Assembly (NCBI GenBank): GCA_003255065.1 | Contig: QAOA01006727.1 | Location: 159,750 to 223,749 of the forward strand | DNA length: 64,000 bases | Direction: 5' to 3' | Source: Cercis canadensis | Lineage: Eukaryota; Streptophyta; Magnoliopsida; Fabales; Fabaceae | In this document: piece after piece, positions 33,428 through 46,021 of the stretch | Layout: each line of letters opens with the position of its first letter | Position numbering within the stretch: position 1 is the stretch's first letter | The notes under the pieces: model-generated | Told to the model about the DNA's origin: nothing | Seen by the model: the letters and a program-made list of their open reading frames with translations, nothing else | Databases searched by the model: none | Program-made: the position numbers and the translations under genes

Positions 33428-36045
33428 GTAAGCAGTCCTCTCTTAATGTGCTTCATTTGTTTAATTGCCTTCGATTAATATTGCCTATGACTCGTAATAT
33501 TAGAATGGAATTCTATTGGGAATTCTATTTGTTGATTTTTTACTTATTCCTTGTTGACAATAGAATTTCCTTATTTTTGCCGTTGCTTTCTTTTTCCTTG
33601 TTTCTTCTTTTTAAACATCCTCTTAACTTTTTTAATTGTAATTTCATGTAACTTATGTAGTACGGATACCCCAAATGGGTAACTAATTTTGGTTGGGTAA
33701 CTTCTCATGATTTTCCCTTTGCATTTCGTTGTATTTGCATGATATTTAACTTCTAATCTTGACATCTTTTTGCATATAACTAGTCAATACTTCAAGTGAG
33801 TACTTTGAATGTTAGTTTAGGTTAGTGGTCACTGGGCACAAAACTTATAGGTTAGCTGTGTTACAAGCAAGCTGGTGCAACTATCATGGAGGCTCCTGTT
33901 ATGATTTTTATTTGTATAATCGTTTCTATTGTGTTTTTCCTTGAAAGCATAAGCAGAATACATAGATGTCAGTTTGATGTAGTATTCCTTATACTAAAAT
34001 ATATGATGTATTGCAATGAAACTAACATTGATAAAAGGTGAGTTTATATATCTCTCAAGACAATTAAAAAAGAATGTTGTTTGTTCATTGCAGCATTTGA
34101 TGTATCAGTTGCTGCACAATTAGAGAAGTATCATCCTTTTTGGAAGCCTAAGAGTAAATATTTGGCCTTGCTACAAAAGTAAAACCTGTTTTGGTTTCAT
34201 GATGAGTATCTTGCTTATTTTCAGCATATTTTACGAGGTGTATCATACCTTTCAAAGCTCTCAACATTGCCTTTGAAATTCATTATCCGTGTATTATCAG
34301 GGAGTATTACTGCTATGACTCCTGTTTGTTTGATTTGCATGGGATTTCCATATTGGAAGATTTTGTGATAGTTACGTAATGAGGTACTGTAGTTTTCAAA
34401 TTTCATGCTAAATCTTCTACAAGTTTTTTAAACTGTATTACTGTAGTTTTCAAATTTCATGCATAATTTTGTGCTGGTTATGTGAACTAAATTTAATCTT
34501 GGAGAAACTGTATCAGTTAACAGAACAAAAAAAAATAGGATTTTAATATATTTCTAACCCTTGTTGGTCATTCACCCCTCCACATTTTTCTTGGAAAATC
34601 CCATGCAAGTTCCTTTAAGTAGAAAGTTCTCCATTTTGGTTCCTTGAAATGGTTATTTTGTTATATAATATGGATGACAATGAGAAGCATTGAGTAGATG
34701 TGTTGAGAAGCATTGGCATCTAATTGGATGGGGTCAAGTCCAAGCTGGTACCACCCATGATGTCCCACCTGTCCCCGTTTTGATTTGAATTAATAATCAG
34801 AGACAATTAGAGAGTTTGATGCTTTTAGTTTCGACTTTCTAGATATGATCTCATTTTGTATCTTAATTGCAAATTTGCTTCAAGTTATTAGTGTTTGGTT
34901 ATTCTATGTTTCTCTGCTTCAGGCTTTGATATTTAGATAGCTTTTTCTCTCTTTTATGTACCTAGATATACTGATGGCTTTGAAGTTTGAACACAAATGC
35001 AACTATCACTAATTTATTGGACAAGAAAAGAACACTAGGATGAAATTTCGAAAATATAAGATAACATAGGCATAACATTCAAAACTATGTTACATCTAAA
35101 CGAAAACGTGTGTAGGATCACAATGACTTAGAAACTTGTTCATTTATATGTAGTACTTTGGCAAATAGTACATATTCTTATTCACTTTTTATTACGGTTT
35201 TGTCATCCACAACATCATGGAACCTATCACTTATCCGTAGGCTGTATTGTACACAGACAAGTGATGGGGCATTTTTGATCCATTCGTTCCAACCTACAAA
35301 ATAAGATTGGTAAAGCAGTCAATTAAATAAAATATGGGGTATATATTAAGCACAGTAGGGTAAATTATCTATGCGTTCTCAGATATTTGATGAAATAAAA
35401 AAAAAATCTTTTTTCTTGTTTTGAAAATTACAAAAAGGATTTATGTTATGTTAAAGTTTTACAAAATGGATAAAATAAAGCAACAAAATTTTTGTGATGC
35501 TAGAATGCAAAATAAAATAAGTCTATGCTTCTTCCACCTCCTTCTGCGAGAACCCAAACCTTATAACGGATTTTACATCAATCTTGCCACTCCTTAGAAA
35601 CTCGAGGCAAAGAGGCCATGTGTTTATAGAAACGAAAATGAACCTGTAAGATTATGCCTTATTTAAAATGCTTCTTCAATATATCTCCAATTAATTTATT
35701 GGTCTTCTCTATTGTTTTCTTTAACTCATATTCTGGAGTTTTATAAAATTGGCAAAAAGACACAGTTAAGTCCACACCTTTGGTACTTCTTTTGACTGAA
35801 ATACATACACTAGATGCAAGAACCAAAAAAAAAATAAAAAAATTGCAGCATCTATGGTAGCAAACAACTTCCAGCATTATAAACAATTCCAAAATGTATA
35901 TAGATACATCTTAATAACTACATTGATACTATCACAAGCACATCAAACCATTGTTATCTTACAATGGTGCAAAACATTGTGCTATATATGAAAGTAGCAA
36001 AAAGCAAGTAAGTTCATAGCCAACTTAATTAACAGCATCATGTAC
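33428..36045. other. Harbinger I interior without recognised genes
   Basis: AT-rich. A stretch at 34092-34182 has an acceptor-like CATTGCAG followed by an open reading (AAQLEKYHPFWKPKSKYLAL) that could be another captured exon but is not recognised. Nothing else is supported. Confidence 0.4.
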
Positions 36046-37614
36046 CTATAAGCGATGTGCTGTTAAAATTTGTTGCACATAAAAGGCTTTCAATGCAGGA
36101 GCAATAGTAAAAAAATAATCTACTGTACTTTGATCCTTGGTAATCAGTCCTCCAGCCCTCAGCCTTTCCATATCAGTGAGCCCTTCAACCTTCTGCAGTT
36201 CTTCAAACACTTGCATCCTCCTTTGTTCTCCTTCCCTTTCATGCGAGAAACAATCAACAAGGTCACCAATCTTTTCATTCGTGTTCTCACACACTTTTCC
36301 TAGTGTTTGCATAGTCTCTACTAGTTGTTCAATGACAGCATCAGTCCCTCTAGCTCTCTTCCTCTTTCCCTTTGCACTAGATGCAGAACCTTGGGCATTT
36401 GAAGCACCAATACCAGTGTGAGTAGAATAACGGCCTGGAGATTGTGGAAGCTGAGTCTCATGCATAGAATAAATGAGATCCTCATCTATGTTTATATCAT
36501 CACTGGTAGATAAAGCATCTTCTTGCCTCTCTCTATCCATTGCCTCAACTGCATCAGAGGATCTTCAGCATCTGCCCAGTGGCTCTATCATTTCCATAAA
36601 CCAAAGCCAAGTCATGAAAATGGGGGAATGGCTTCTTGAACAAACCTTGAGCATTTTGGATGTGACTGTATTCAGATATAGCAAAAGTTACTAATATTGG
36701 GCATTAAAAAAAAAAATTACTCAAAATTTTGAGATATATATTTGCATGAAGAAAAAGAAAGAGAAAAAGGAAAATGTAGGACAACACATAGTAGCATTCA
36801 AGAAATGCAGTTGGTTTACAAGACACAAGAAATCTTGACTGCAAGCATACAACTACTTCTCTGTTAAGAATAGTAGTTACTATGCTTTTAGCCTCCAAAT
36901 CTAAGTGTCTAATCTTTGTCTCTCATAATTTTGCCATATAAAACAATCAAGAAAACCAACAAGCAACTGCTAATAAATACCATTTATATAAATCCCGTTC
37001 ACATACTGGTAAACTAATTATAGCACATCTAACATTACAACTTCAACATAGTAAGTAAGCTAAAAGCCTCAGAGTCTCAAACCAAAAATACTATATATAG
37101 AAATTCATGTCAACCCGCTCACTTCAAATGTTCAAAAGACAAGAATGGCAATATTATCCATGCATGATCTAGTTAGAATTTAATCCAGCAAGAGTAGTTA
37201 GGACAACACATAACAGCATTCAATAAATGCATATAAATAATAAAGTAAAAGAAGCCAACATGTATTTACCTTTACCCAATCTTGGAACACTTCTTTCTCA
37301 ACAACTATTGTTTTATCTTGATCATTCCACCCAAATCCACTTGCCTTTAACATTTCAGCTATAGCACAATATTGCTTCTTAAGCTGCTTCACTCTTGATT
37401 CAATGTGTGGACTGGCCTTCAAGCCACAACCTGGCATTTTTTGATGGAGCCACTGCTCCAATTGCTTTGTATAACTAGGTTTGAATGTGCCATTGTCTCC
37501 GGTCCACCTTCCAGAAGCTACAAGTTCCAGTGAGCACTCCACAAGCTTTTCATCTTCATCTCTTGTCCATTGATGCTTTTTACCTGTCAAAATTGGTTGG
37601 CTTGATACCTCCAT
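36046..37614 (-). pseudogene. Harbinger I Myb/SANT-like DNA-binding protein (ORF1-type partner of transposase)
   Basis: Exon 1 (37614-37270) starts MEVSSQPILTGKKHQWTRDE and contains LVASGRWTGDNGTFKPSYTK and LKASPHIESRVKQLKKQY, the Myb_DNA-bind_3/trihelix-like domain found in plant PIF/Harbinger ORF1, ending VFQDWVK before GTAAAT. Exon 2 begins at about 36665 (after ATACAG) with SHP and, after an extra A in an A-run, KKPFPHFHDLALVYGNDRATG-like sequence. A second frame change near 36560 leads to EAMDRERQED and a basic stretch KGKRKRARGTD (about 36385-36355), then a helical C-terminus ending at 36046. The protein would bind element ends or transport transposase; it is broken by two frameshifts. 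Confidence 0.82.
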
Positions 37615-37810
37615 GCTCTTTTACAGCATACAAATGATGAAAAAAAAAATAGATATTTGCAGCATAACAATCATCAATAGTAATACAATAATAAATAAAA
37701 GTTCAAGTTCATTATAAAGGCAAATATCCAATAGGCCAAATAAATAAATAACAAATGTCAAAGAGGAATAAATCTACTCAAGTTCATTACAAAGATAAAT
37801 AATAATTGAA

Positions 37811-38067
37811 TTTGAATAAACACACAACATTAAATTTAAGAATTCAGTATTGTCCTCCTCTCCAAGCATTGAACATTTCAGTTGCAAGATTATCTCTCCA
37901 TAAACTCCAAGCGTCACTTGCCTCAACATGCCTAATCNAATTTGAATAAACACACAACATTAAATTTAAGAATTCAGTATTGTCCTCCTCTCCAAGCATT
38001 GAACATTTCGGTTGCAAGATTATCTCTCCATAAACTCCAAGCATCACTTGCCTCAACATGCCTAATC
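37811..38067. repeat. Duplicated 127-bp segment around N at 37938
   Basis: 37811-37937 and 37939-38067 are near identical (differences such as CAGTTG/CGGTTG and GCGTCAC/GCATCAC), separated by one N. It is an assembly join of overlapping contig ends or two alleles. Confidence 0.8.
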
Positions 38068-39132
38068 TTTTAGCCGAGGTTGACATCCTCATTGTTGTCA
38101 ACTTCCCTCTCCAATGGATCCACTAACATCTCTCTTCGGATATGATTATGCAACAAGCAACATGCGGTGATTATTCTTCCTTGAGTCTTAATAGGATAAA
38201 ATGACTTATTCCTCAAAATTGCCCAGCGCCCTTTTAGCAACCCAAAACATCTCTCAATTATATTTCTAGTAGAGGAATGTTTCATATTAAAATACTCTTG
38301 TGGGGCTGTAGGCTGCGACCCATGCCTCCATTCATTTAAATGATACCTTTATCCTCTATAAGGAGCCAAAAACCCTTCCCCTTTCATATATCCAGCATTA
38401 CATAGATAGTAATAACCTATTATCAAATATACAACTTTAGATAAATTCAATTCATAAGCAATCTACATAATTTATATAAATATTGTATACGTATATAAAG
38501 TACCTTGAGGAACCTTCAGGCCATTCCTACGAGAGATAGCATCTCTTAGGATCCTAGAATCTGCAACTGAGCCCTCCCACCCAGCCAAGACATAAATAAA
38601 TTACATGTCTTGAGAACAAACTCCCAATACATTGGTTGCTAAATCTCCCTTTCTTGTTATTTATCTAGGTTTATCAGCTTCTAATACATTAACCTTGATG
38701 TAGGTTCCATCTAATGCTCGTAAGCAATTCTACATTGAACAAAACAAAAGACCCCCAATCACTTGAGTTGATAAAAATTCACAGCTAACCCTATTGCTGT
38801 TCTTAATGAAAAATTGTAAAAATTACCTTAAACCACTTCCATCTCTCATCAGTGCAATTTTCTTGGATTGGCTCAGGGGTTTTAAGAAGTTCTTTGTAGC
38901 ATCTTAGAATGACGTGCAGAACATAATTGAATCTTCTACTAATTGTCTCACCACTCCTCATGAATTGTCTTTTAATTATTCTATTTTTAACATCATGAGA
39001 GAGTATGTGTAAAAAAATTGCCACCATCTCTTCGACTCCTATATTTCTAGATGGCTCTAATTGACCCACCACTCTCAACATATGGCATAAGGAATGGAAG
39101 CTCCTCCTATCCATCCTGGTGTTTTCTACACA
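37859..39132 (-). pseudogene. Harbinger I DDE transposase (HARBI1-like), three exons
   Basis: Exon 1, about 39132-38827: CVENTRMDRRSFHSLCHML, EMVAIFLHILSHDVKNR, RSGETISRRFN and CTDERWKWFK, then GTAATT. Exon 2, 38729-38504: CLRALDGTYIKV (first catalytic Asp), TRKGDLATNVLGVCS and [14 protein letters not shown] (second Asp), with two in-frame stops, then GTACTT. Exon 3, 38416-38070: YYYLCNAGY, GFLAPYRG, NMKHSSTRNIIERCFGLLKG (the Glu of the DDE triad is in IER) and CCLLHNHIRREM, stop at 38070; the normal tail (WSLWRDNLATEMFNAWRG) continues past it. The tail is duplicated around the N at 37938. It catalyses cut-and-paste transposition in intact relatives; here three nonsense codons make it inactive. 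Confidence 0.88.
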
Positions 39133-42100
39133 TGCTTAATCAGACAAAAAAATCACCCTATCAATATTAACTTCCCTCACTAGATGCCTACTGTATGCAT
39201 CCTAAGTCTTATTCTTATGATTTCTAAGACGATCATCTATGATATATGTGCAAACTGACATGAACATCATGATAATTTTATTTAGCATTTGTAAATACAA
39301 AATTAAAACAGCAATATCTTCACCTTCCTTGTATTTTGCAATTGATCCATGATTCGCTAAGCCAAATAAATAACTCGCACAAAAACAAATACTGAACATA
39401 AGAGAAAAATACAGGAAATTAATTTAAACTACTATGAGATCAAAATGAAATAAAATGCATAAGACATTGTAGAAAAAAAAATCATAAATAATAAGGCATA
39501 GTTAGCGACTAAGTCAACAGCCCTGTAAGACTGTCCAATACCCACCCATTCAACTATTAAAAAAAAAATAAAGAACACTTTCAATGAACAAAAGATGCTT
39601 AATATAACGTAGCATGTGTCATAGATGATGAGTTTCAAACTTCTAGCATCTATTAGCTATTTTGGTTTGTAATACAACGATAATACCTATAAATTATTTT
39701 AGTTTTGTTAGTAAAAATACTCTAACATTTGTATATAATAGTCTATTTGAATGATAAGCTAAAGAAGGCACATAAAGAAGATTCTACTCCGTACTTATAT
39801 GTATCAGAAAAGTCAATTCGTACACGGAAAAGAATAAAAAATAAATTATCTGTTACGTATATTTAATATTCCTTCATTGGTAGCAGAAACATGCAACACC
39901 TTAATATGTGCGATGGCCATAAATTGTTTATCAAGAAATTTCAATTTNATTTAATATTCCTTCATTGGTAGCAGTAACATGCAACACCTTAATATGTGCG
40001 ATGGCCATAAATTGTTTATCAAGAAATTTCAATTTTTTTATATCAGCAACAATCAAAGAAGACGATTAACAAGCATTAATAAGTCATTGTTTCATGAGTA
40101 GATGCCATATACTATGCCATGTCTCATGGAACTTCCACCCATATGACACATGGGTTATGGCATCCTCTTAGATCTTCAACCGACTACTAATTCACACATG
40201 GGGCCATGCACATTGTTGAATGGGATATAGTTAACGGTGATCTAAGAATTTCACAAATGTTTTTTTTTTTTTAAAAAAATACTAACTACTAAATTTCTCA
40301 AGGATATTGAACATAGAAAACCTGTTAAATTAGCAAGGTGTGATTCAAATCAAACTTTAGATTATGTGAACTGGCTATATATCATGTTGCTTGACATGGA
40401 AGCTGAATCAAATATAACTAAGTTTCTTGGAAATTCACAGGCATTACATGACAATTAAGTTTTAACAATAAAAAATAACTATCTTCGGAATTTAATCAAA
40501 ATTAATAAACATCCAAACAAAACTTAAAAATAGATTCACTCCAAATATAATGAACCCAAGCTCATGGTAAAAGTAAGTCAAACCTCTCCATTCCAAGTGT
40601 AGGCAAACAAAAAGAATCACCAGTATTACATATTAGCCAAATCCAAAAAAAAAAAAAGGGACAATAGATCGAATAAACAAAAATAAAATTTAGAAAAACA
40701 AAACACCTAGCTGAAACAGTAACCACCAAAATCATGATATGAAATTTCAAGAGTTGAGGCTCAAACACACACGCATGGCATTTTGGTCCCATTACCCATG
40801 CTCAAGGAACAATTTAGAGCTAAACATATTAGCATAACAGAAGAAGTATAGACATCAAACTAGACATTCACAGTAAATATAACTCAGCAGAATCACAAAT
40901 TATCAATTAAAATTTGGAATAAAAGAGGGAGAGAGGAAAAACTTGGAATCGAAGTTACCTTTGAAGGACAAACTCGATAAAACTTCTCTGACTTTGGAAA
41001 TAGGAGTGAAATGAGGCTTCTTTCAGTCTCTCAATGCTTCTTTCTTTCTTCTCTCCTTCTCCCCTTTACTCTCCACTACGTTCCTCTTTTTCTCTTGCTC
41101 TACTCTCTATTCTTTGCTTCTTTCTCTCATGCTGGTTCTCTTTCTCCTATTGTTCTCTTTCACTTTGGTTCCTTTTTTCCTTTTGTTCTCTTATTTTCTT
41201 TACTAAAAGTAACACAAAATGGGGTCATAATTGAGAAGAAATCTTCTAAAGTGGAACAAGCATTATAATATGATTGAAATTTAAAAGAAGAAAAAGCCCC
41301 TATATTTGTTGATTCTTCCTATTAATTGAAGAGACTATCTTTGCTCTCAAAAACAACAGGGAACTGATAGAAGGGTCTCATGAGCCACAAAAACATGCCC
41401 AAAAATATGAGATACACTAGGACTGATCCAAAATGTGGCTACTTCAACTTTAAGCACTACAAGTTATAAACCAGTTTAATGACCATTTGACACCTTGATA
41501 AATGTAGATAGTATTACAACTACCGCAAAAAATATCATAATCTCTAACCAAATTAGCATTGGATGCACCACCAAAGTAAAGCTATGCCAAATAAAGTTAT
41601 TAGGAATTTATATCACCTTCTAAAATCCAAAGAATCCTCTGATACTATCCAATACATTTCAACACGAAGGAGACATATAAAATTTTTTGGGATAAAGTTA
41701 CAGACATTCAATATAATTACTTAATTGGTATATTGAAATAGGTAGATCGACATCTTGAATCTTTGATAATAGTATTACCCCTTGACTACAGGAGTGTAAT
41801 AGGAGATACGATGCAAATAGAAATTAATATGTTGTTTCCAGACATATATTTAACCATAAATAGTAGAAAAATATGGCTAAAATCTCATGGAAACATTGAT
41901 TTCCCAGGGAATAATGGATCAGTTCCACATCAGAACAATAAAGTACAACAAAAAACAAAGAACAGTAGAAACACAAAGAACAGTAGATACACAATTTATA
42001 TAGATTCTGATGCAAAAGATCTATATGGTCCATCACCCAGATAAGCAAAAGCAAAGAGAAGCAATCTTATGATGTTAAGTATGCTTTAATTATTGAAAAA

Positions 42101-42714
42101 ATGCAAAGAAAACAGACAGATAATGTCGATAGGTACCTTACAACTGATACTAAAATTTTTGGAAAAAGAATCCACAGAAACCTTTGGGCGTTTGATGACT
42201 AGCTTCTGATCAGAGAGTAATTGCAAGAAAAAGAGAAACAGAGGTGATAGATACATAATGGTTTAAAAGGGTGTGAAGAAAGTAACGGAAAGAGGATAGA
42301 AAGCACACAAAGTGAAAGAGAATAAAAAAGAGAAGAAAAAGAAGCTTACCAGCTACAAAGTACACAGACGAGAGATGTAGATTGCTGGGGAGAAGATGCA
42401 GCTATAGAAGGGAGAACACAGCCGACAGAAGGAGAACACAGAGAAGAAAGGGTTTGCGTGAATCAGGAACGCTTCTTACGACTCAATTTTACAAGTCAAA
42501 ATTGGTGGCAATTGAGTCATTCTACAACACAAAATATTCCCATTCCCTCCGGAATCCCATTTTCCCACCTGTGAAGGTGGGAATGAAAATTTCAAGTTTT
42601 GTGTGTAAATAAACATTCCCGTGTATCTTTTATTCCTGGGGATATTTTTTTTATCTCTTGTACCAAGCATGGGAAAATTTTATTCTCATCTCACTTTCCT
42701 AGGAATCCTAAAAC
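39133..42714. other. Right interior and subterminal region of Harbinger I
   Basis: AT-rich sequence upstream of the transposase gene. It has a duplicated segment 39863-39947/39949-40035 around the N at 39948 and a T/C-rich tract near 41020-41200. Nothing recognisable as coding. The last 200 bp repeat the CCCATTCCC/GGGAATG-type subterminal motifs seen at the left end. Confidence 0.5.
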
Positions 42715-42736
42715 TTTCCTGATACCAAACACCACC
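42715..42736 (-). repeat. Right terminal inverted repeat of Harbinger element I
   Basis: Ends CCAAACACCACC at 42736, followed by TSD TAA. The complement of the left TIR, with about two mismatches in 22. Confidence 0.93.
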
Positions 42737-42739
42737 TAA

Positions 42740-45269
42740 AGGACATGTGAGAGAGAGCATAAGCCTATGTGTCATACCCGTGCTTTTAGTCCCAAAGAAT
42801 GATGGAACTTGGAGGATGTGTGTTGATTGCCGAGCCATCAACAAAATCACTATAAAGTATCACCATCCTATTCCTAGACTAGATATATATTAGATGAATT
42901 GCATGGTTCTTGTATCTTTTTAAAAATTGATCTTAAGAGTGGAGACCATCAAATTAGAATGAAAACTGGTGATGAATAGAAAACCGTTTTTAAAACAAAA
43001 TATGGTTTGTATGAATAGCTAGTTATGCCTTTTGGTTTGACTAATGCCCCAAGAACTTTTATGAAATTGATGAACCATGTTTTACAAGCTTTCATTGGTC
43101 GATTTGTTGTAGTTTATTTTGATGATATCTTGATTCATGGCAAGATTTTGAATGAGCAGCTTGATCATTTGCAAAGTGTACTAAAAGTGTTGAGGGAAGA
43201 AAAATTGTATGCTAATTTGAAAAAGTGTTCCTTTTGCACTAGTCAAGTCATGTTTGTTGATTATATTGTTAGTGCTAGAGGAATAGAAGTTGATGAAGAA
43301 AAGGTGAAGGCTATTGCTGAATGGCCAACACCTAAGAGTGTTAGTGATATTAAGAGCTTCCATGAATTGGCTAGATTCTATAAGAAGTTTGTGAACAATT
43401 TTAATACTCTAGCGGCCCCTTTAACTAAAGTTGTAAACAAAAATGTAGGAATTAAATGGGAAGAGGAACAAGAAAAGGCTATGAATCTCATTAAAAAGAG
43501 GTTAATTAGTGCTCATTTGCTTGCTTTACCTGATTTTTCTAAAGCTTTTGAAATTGAGTGTGATTCCTCAGGTATTGGCATTGGAGCCGTGTTGATGCAA
43601 AAAGGACGACCTATTGCATACTTTAGTGAGAAACTTAGTGGAGCTGCCCTAAATTACCCTACCTATGACAAAGAAATGTATGTTTTGGTGAGGGCCTTGG
43701 AATCTTGGCAACACTACCTCCTACCAAAGGAATTTTTGATCCATATTGATCATGAATCCTTCCAGCACCTAAAAGGACAAGGCAAGTTGCAAAAGAGACA
43801 CGCCAAATGGGTGGACTTCATAGAGCCTTTTTCTTACATCATCAAGAAGCAAGGTAAGGAAAATGTGGTGGCCGATGCATTGTCTCAAAGGTATACCCTT
43901 CTCTCTACCCTTGATACAAAATTGTTAGGTTTTGAATATATAAAAGACTTGTATGTTAATGACCATAATTTTTTCAATGTCTTTAATGCATGTGAGAATG
44001 CAACTTTTGGAAAATTCTATAGGCATGAGGGATTTTTGTTTAAAGAGAACAAATTATTTGTGCCTACTAGTTCCTTAAGGGAATTGCTTGTTAGAGAATC
44101 GCATGGGAGAGGTTTAATGAGACATTTTGGCATTAGAAAGACTTTGGATATTCTGAATGAACATTTCTTTTGGCCTCACATGAAGAGAGATGTTGAAAGA
44201 TTATGCGAAAAATGCATTACTTGTAAGCAAGCAAAGTCTAAAGTCTTACCCTATGGATTGTACACCCCTTTACCAATTCCTAGTCACCCTTGGATTGACA
44301 TTTCTATGGACTTTATTTTGGGTTTGCCTAGGACAAAGAGAGGAAAGCATTTTGTGTTTTTTGTTTTTGATAGGTTCTCTAAGATGACACATTTTATTCT
44401 ATACCACAAGACCGATGATGCAACAAACATAGTTGATATGTTTTTCAAAGAGATTGTGAGATTGCATGGCATGCTGAGGAGCATAGTTTCGGATAGGGAT
44501 GCTAAATTCTTGAGCCACTTTTGGAAGATTTTATAGAGGAAGTTGGGCACCAAGCTCTTATTTTTTATGACTTGTCATCCACAAAACTAATGGCAAAACT
44601 GAGGTAGTCAATAGAACTCTCTCTACTTAACTGTGTGTTATCATTAAAAGTAATTTAAAAAGTTCGAAAGAGTGTTTTTCGCATGTTGAGTTTGTTTACA
44701 ATAGAACTATTCATTCCGCTACTAACTTCCCACAATTTGAGATATTTTATAGTTTTAATCCATTGACCCCTTTGAATTTATTACCTTTACCTATTAATGA
44801 GCATGATAGTTTAGATGGTAAGAAGAAAGCTAAATTTGTGAAACAATTGCATGAGAAGACGCGACAACACATAGAGAAAAGAACTGAGTAATATGCTACC
44901 TATGCTAACATGGGGTGTAAGAAAGTGGTTTTTGAACCAGGAGATTGAGTTTGGGTGCATATGAGAAAGGAGAGATTTTCGGCCCAAAGGTGTTCCAAGT
45001 TGCTACCAAGAGGAGATAGACCATTTCAAGTCGTAGCTAGGATTAATGACAATGCCTACAAGTTAGATCTTCCCGGTGAGTATAACGTGAGTGCTACCTT
45101 CAATGTTTCTGACTTATTCCTTTTTGATGTAGGTACGGATTTGAGGTTGAATCATTTTCAAGAAGGGGAGAATGATAGGAATCAAGGCAAGACTACTCTA
45201 AGTGACCCTTTGCACATTCATGGAGGTCCGATCACCCGAATCAATCTAAGAAGATGCAAGAGAGCTTGA
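42740..45269 (+). pseudogene. Element F pol: RT, RNase H, integrase (Met family)
   Basis: RT continues from 30607: [20 protein letters not shown] (about 42785-42840), [13 protein letters not shown] (43024), YFDDILIH (about 43110-43135, catalytic). RNase [21 protein letters not shown] (about 43550-43605), YDKEMYVL and [10 protein letters not shown]. Integrase: zinc finger HGRGLMRHF...[11 protein letters not shown] (44100-44240), catalytic core with [12 protein letters not shown] and [12 protein letters not shown], then a stop at 44536 and a frame change before the region of the third acidic residue (TEVVNRTL, about 44595). C-terminal: WVHMRKERFSAQR and INDNAYKLDLPGEYNV, then the GGPITR tail inside the LTR to 45269. 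The 503-codon stretch 43025-44536 is unbroken; stops lie near 42895, 42977, 44536, 44627, 44890 and 44947. No chromodomain was seen. Confidence 0.9.
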
Positions 45270-45870
45270 ATGGCTTCATAGCGGAGGTTTGGACCTAAGA
45301 GACACATCAAAAAGCAAGGAATGAAGATTCAAGGGTGTTATGCTTGATTGAGGCTACGGAAGGATCATTTGGTGAAGTTGGGCAGCACTCAAGCGCTTCC
45401 TTTCTGGTGCCCCAGGGCTGCCTTGTTTAGAAGGTCAGGGCCTAAGCGCTTGGGCCATTTTCAGCTTAACTCATTTTTTGTTGTTCTTGTATGTTTTGGG
45501 CTTCGAGCTTATGTTATTTTATTCAACCTATGTTATTTTCCCCTTTTAGTATTGGGTTGAAGTAGGAATTTGGGTTTTTCTTAATTAGGCTAAGACTTTA
45601 CCCATTTAGGTTAATTAGGTTTGTTTGGCTTAAAGGAAAATCATTTCCCTTATGTTGGTCATTATTTAGATTTCAGTAAAAGTTGAAAGGTTTCTCCTTC
45701 TTGGTTCTCTTAAGAACTCTTAGAACTTATCAAGAACCCTAGGTTCTTGTGGCGTTCTCCCAGCTTATCACTCTCTCCCTCATTCCTGTCTAGAGTGTAG
45801 CGCCTAATCTTTTTCTCAACTCCATAGGTGAAGGGTCTAGGTTTTAATTTGTGTTTCTGCTTCTAATGAC
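45173..45870 (+). repeat. 3' LTR of element F (Met family), 3' end truncated
   Basis: It begins TGATAGGAATCAAGGC within the pol reading frame and matches 46022-46740 and 25064 onward up to about 45860. The last roughly 100 bp of the LTR (including GAGGTTCACA) are missing. Confidence 0.8.
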
Positions 45871-46021
45871 TTTTAAGGTTTTCATTCCCTAAATCAAATT
45901 CTTTCGAAGTCTAACTTTTGCACAAGCTTCAATACATCATCCTTGACCATTTTATGCTTTAGAAAATCTTTGAACAAGTTCTACTTGGGTTTAAACTAAA
46001 GAGAATTCTACAATCCAAGTT
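45871..46021. other. Unassigned 150 bp between two Met-family LTRs
   Basis: No coding sequence and no clear match to the other elements in the window. It ends with AAGTT just before the LTR of H. Confidence 0.4.

Larger units (their letters stand above)
30611..42736. mobile_element. Element I: PIF/Harbinger DNA transposon with captured NSF exons
   Basis: 12,126 bp. The terminal inverted repeats GGTGGTGTTTGGTAT-A/C-AGGAA (30611-30632 and 42715-42736) match at about 20 of 22 positions. TSD TAA is seen at 30608-30610 and 42737-42739; 3-bp TAA/TTA duplication is the rule for PIF/Harbinger. Subterminal parts share motifs such as TTCCTAGGAAT. The element carries a three-exon DDE transposase and a two-exon Myb/SANT-like gene on the minus strand, both broken, as is usual for this superfamily, and four NSF exons on the plus strand. 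It interrupts the RT of F at one codon; the flanking RT resumes exactly. Confidence 0.93.

Noticed and set aside
33163-33530. Tandem duplication of an NSF exon
   Set aside because: The copies are separated by one N and nearly identical including intron sequence, as at other Ns; an assembly join is more likely.
35659-35892. 77-codon minus-strand reading in the Harbinger
   Set aside because: No domain, poor composition, no splice context; not distinguishable from chance.
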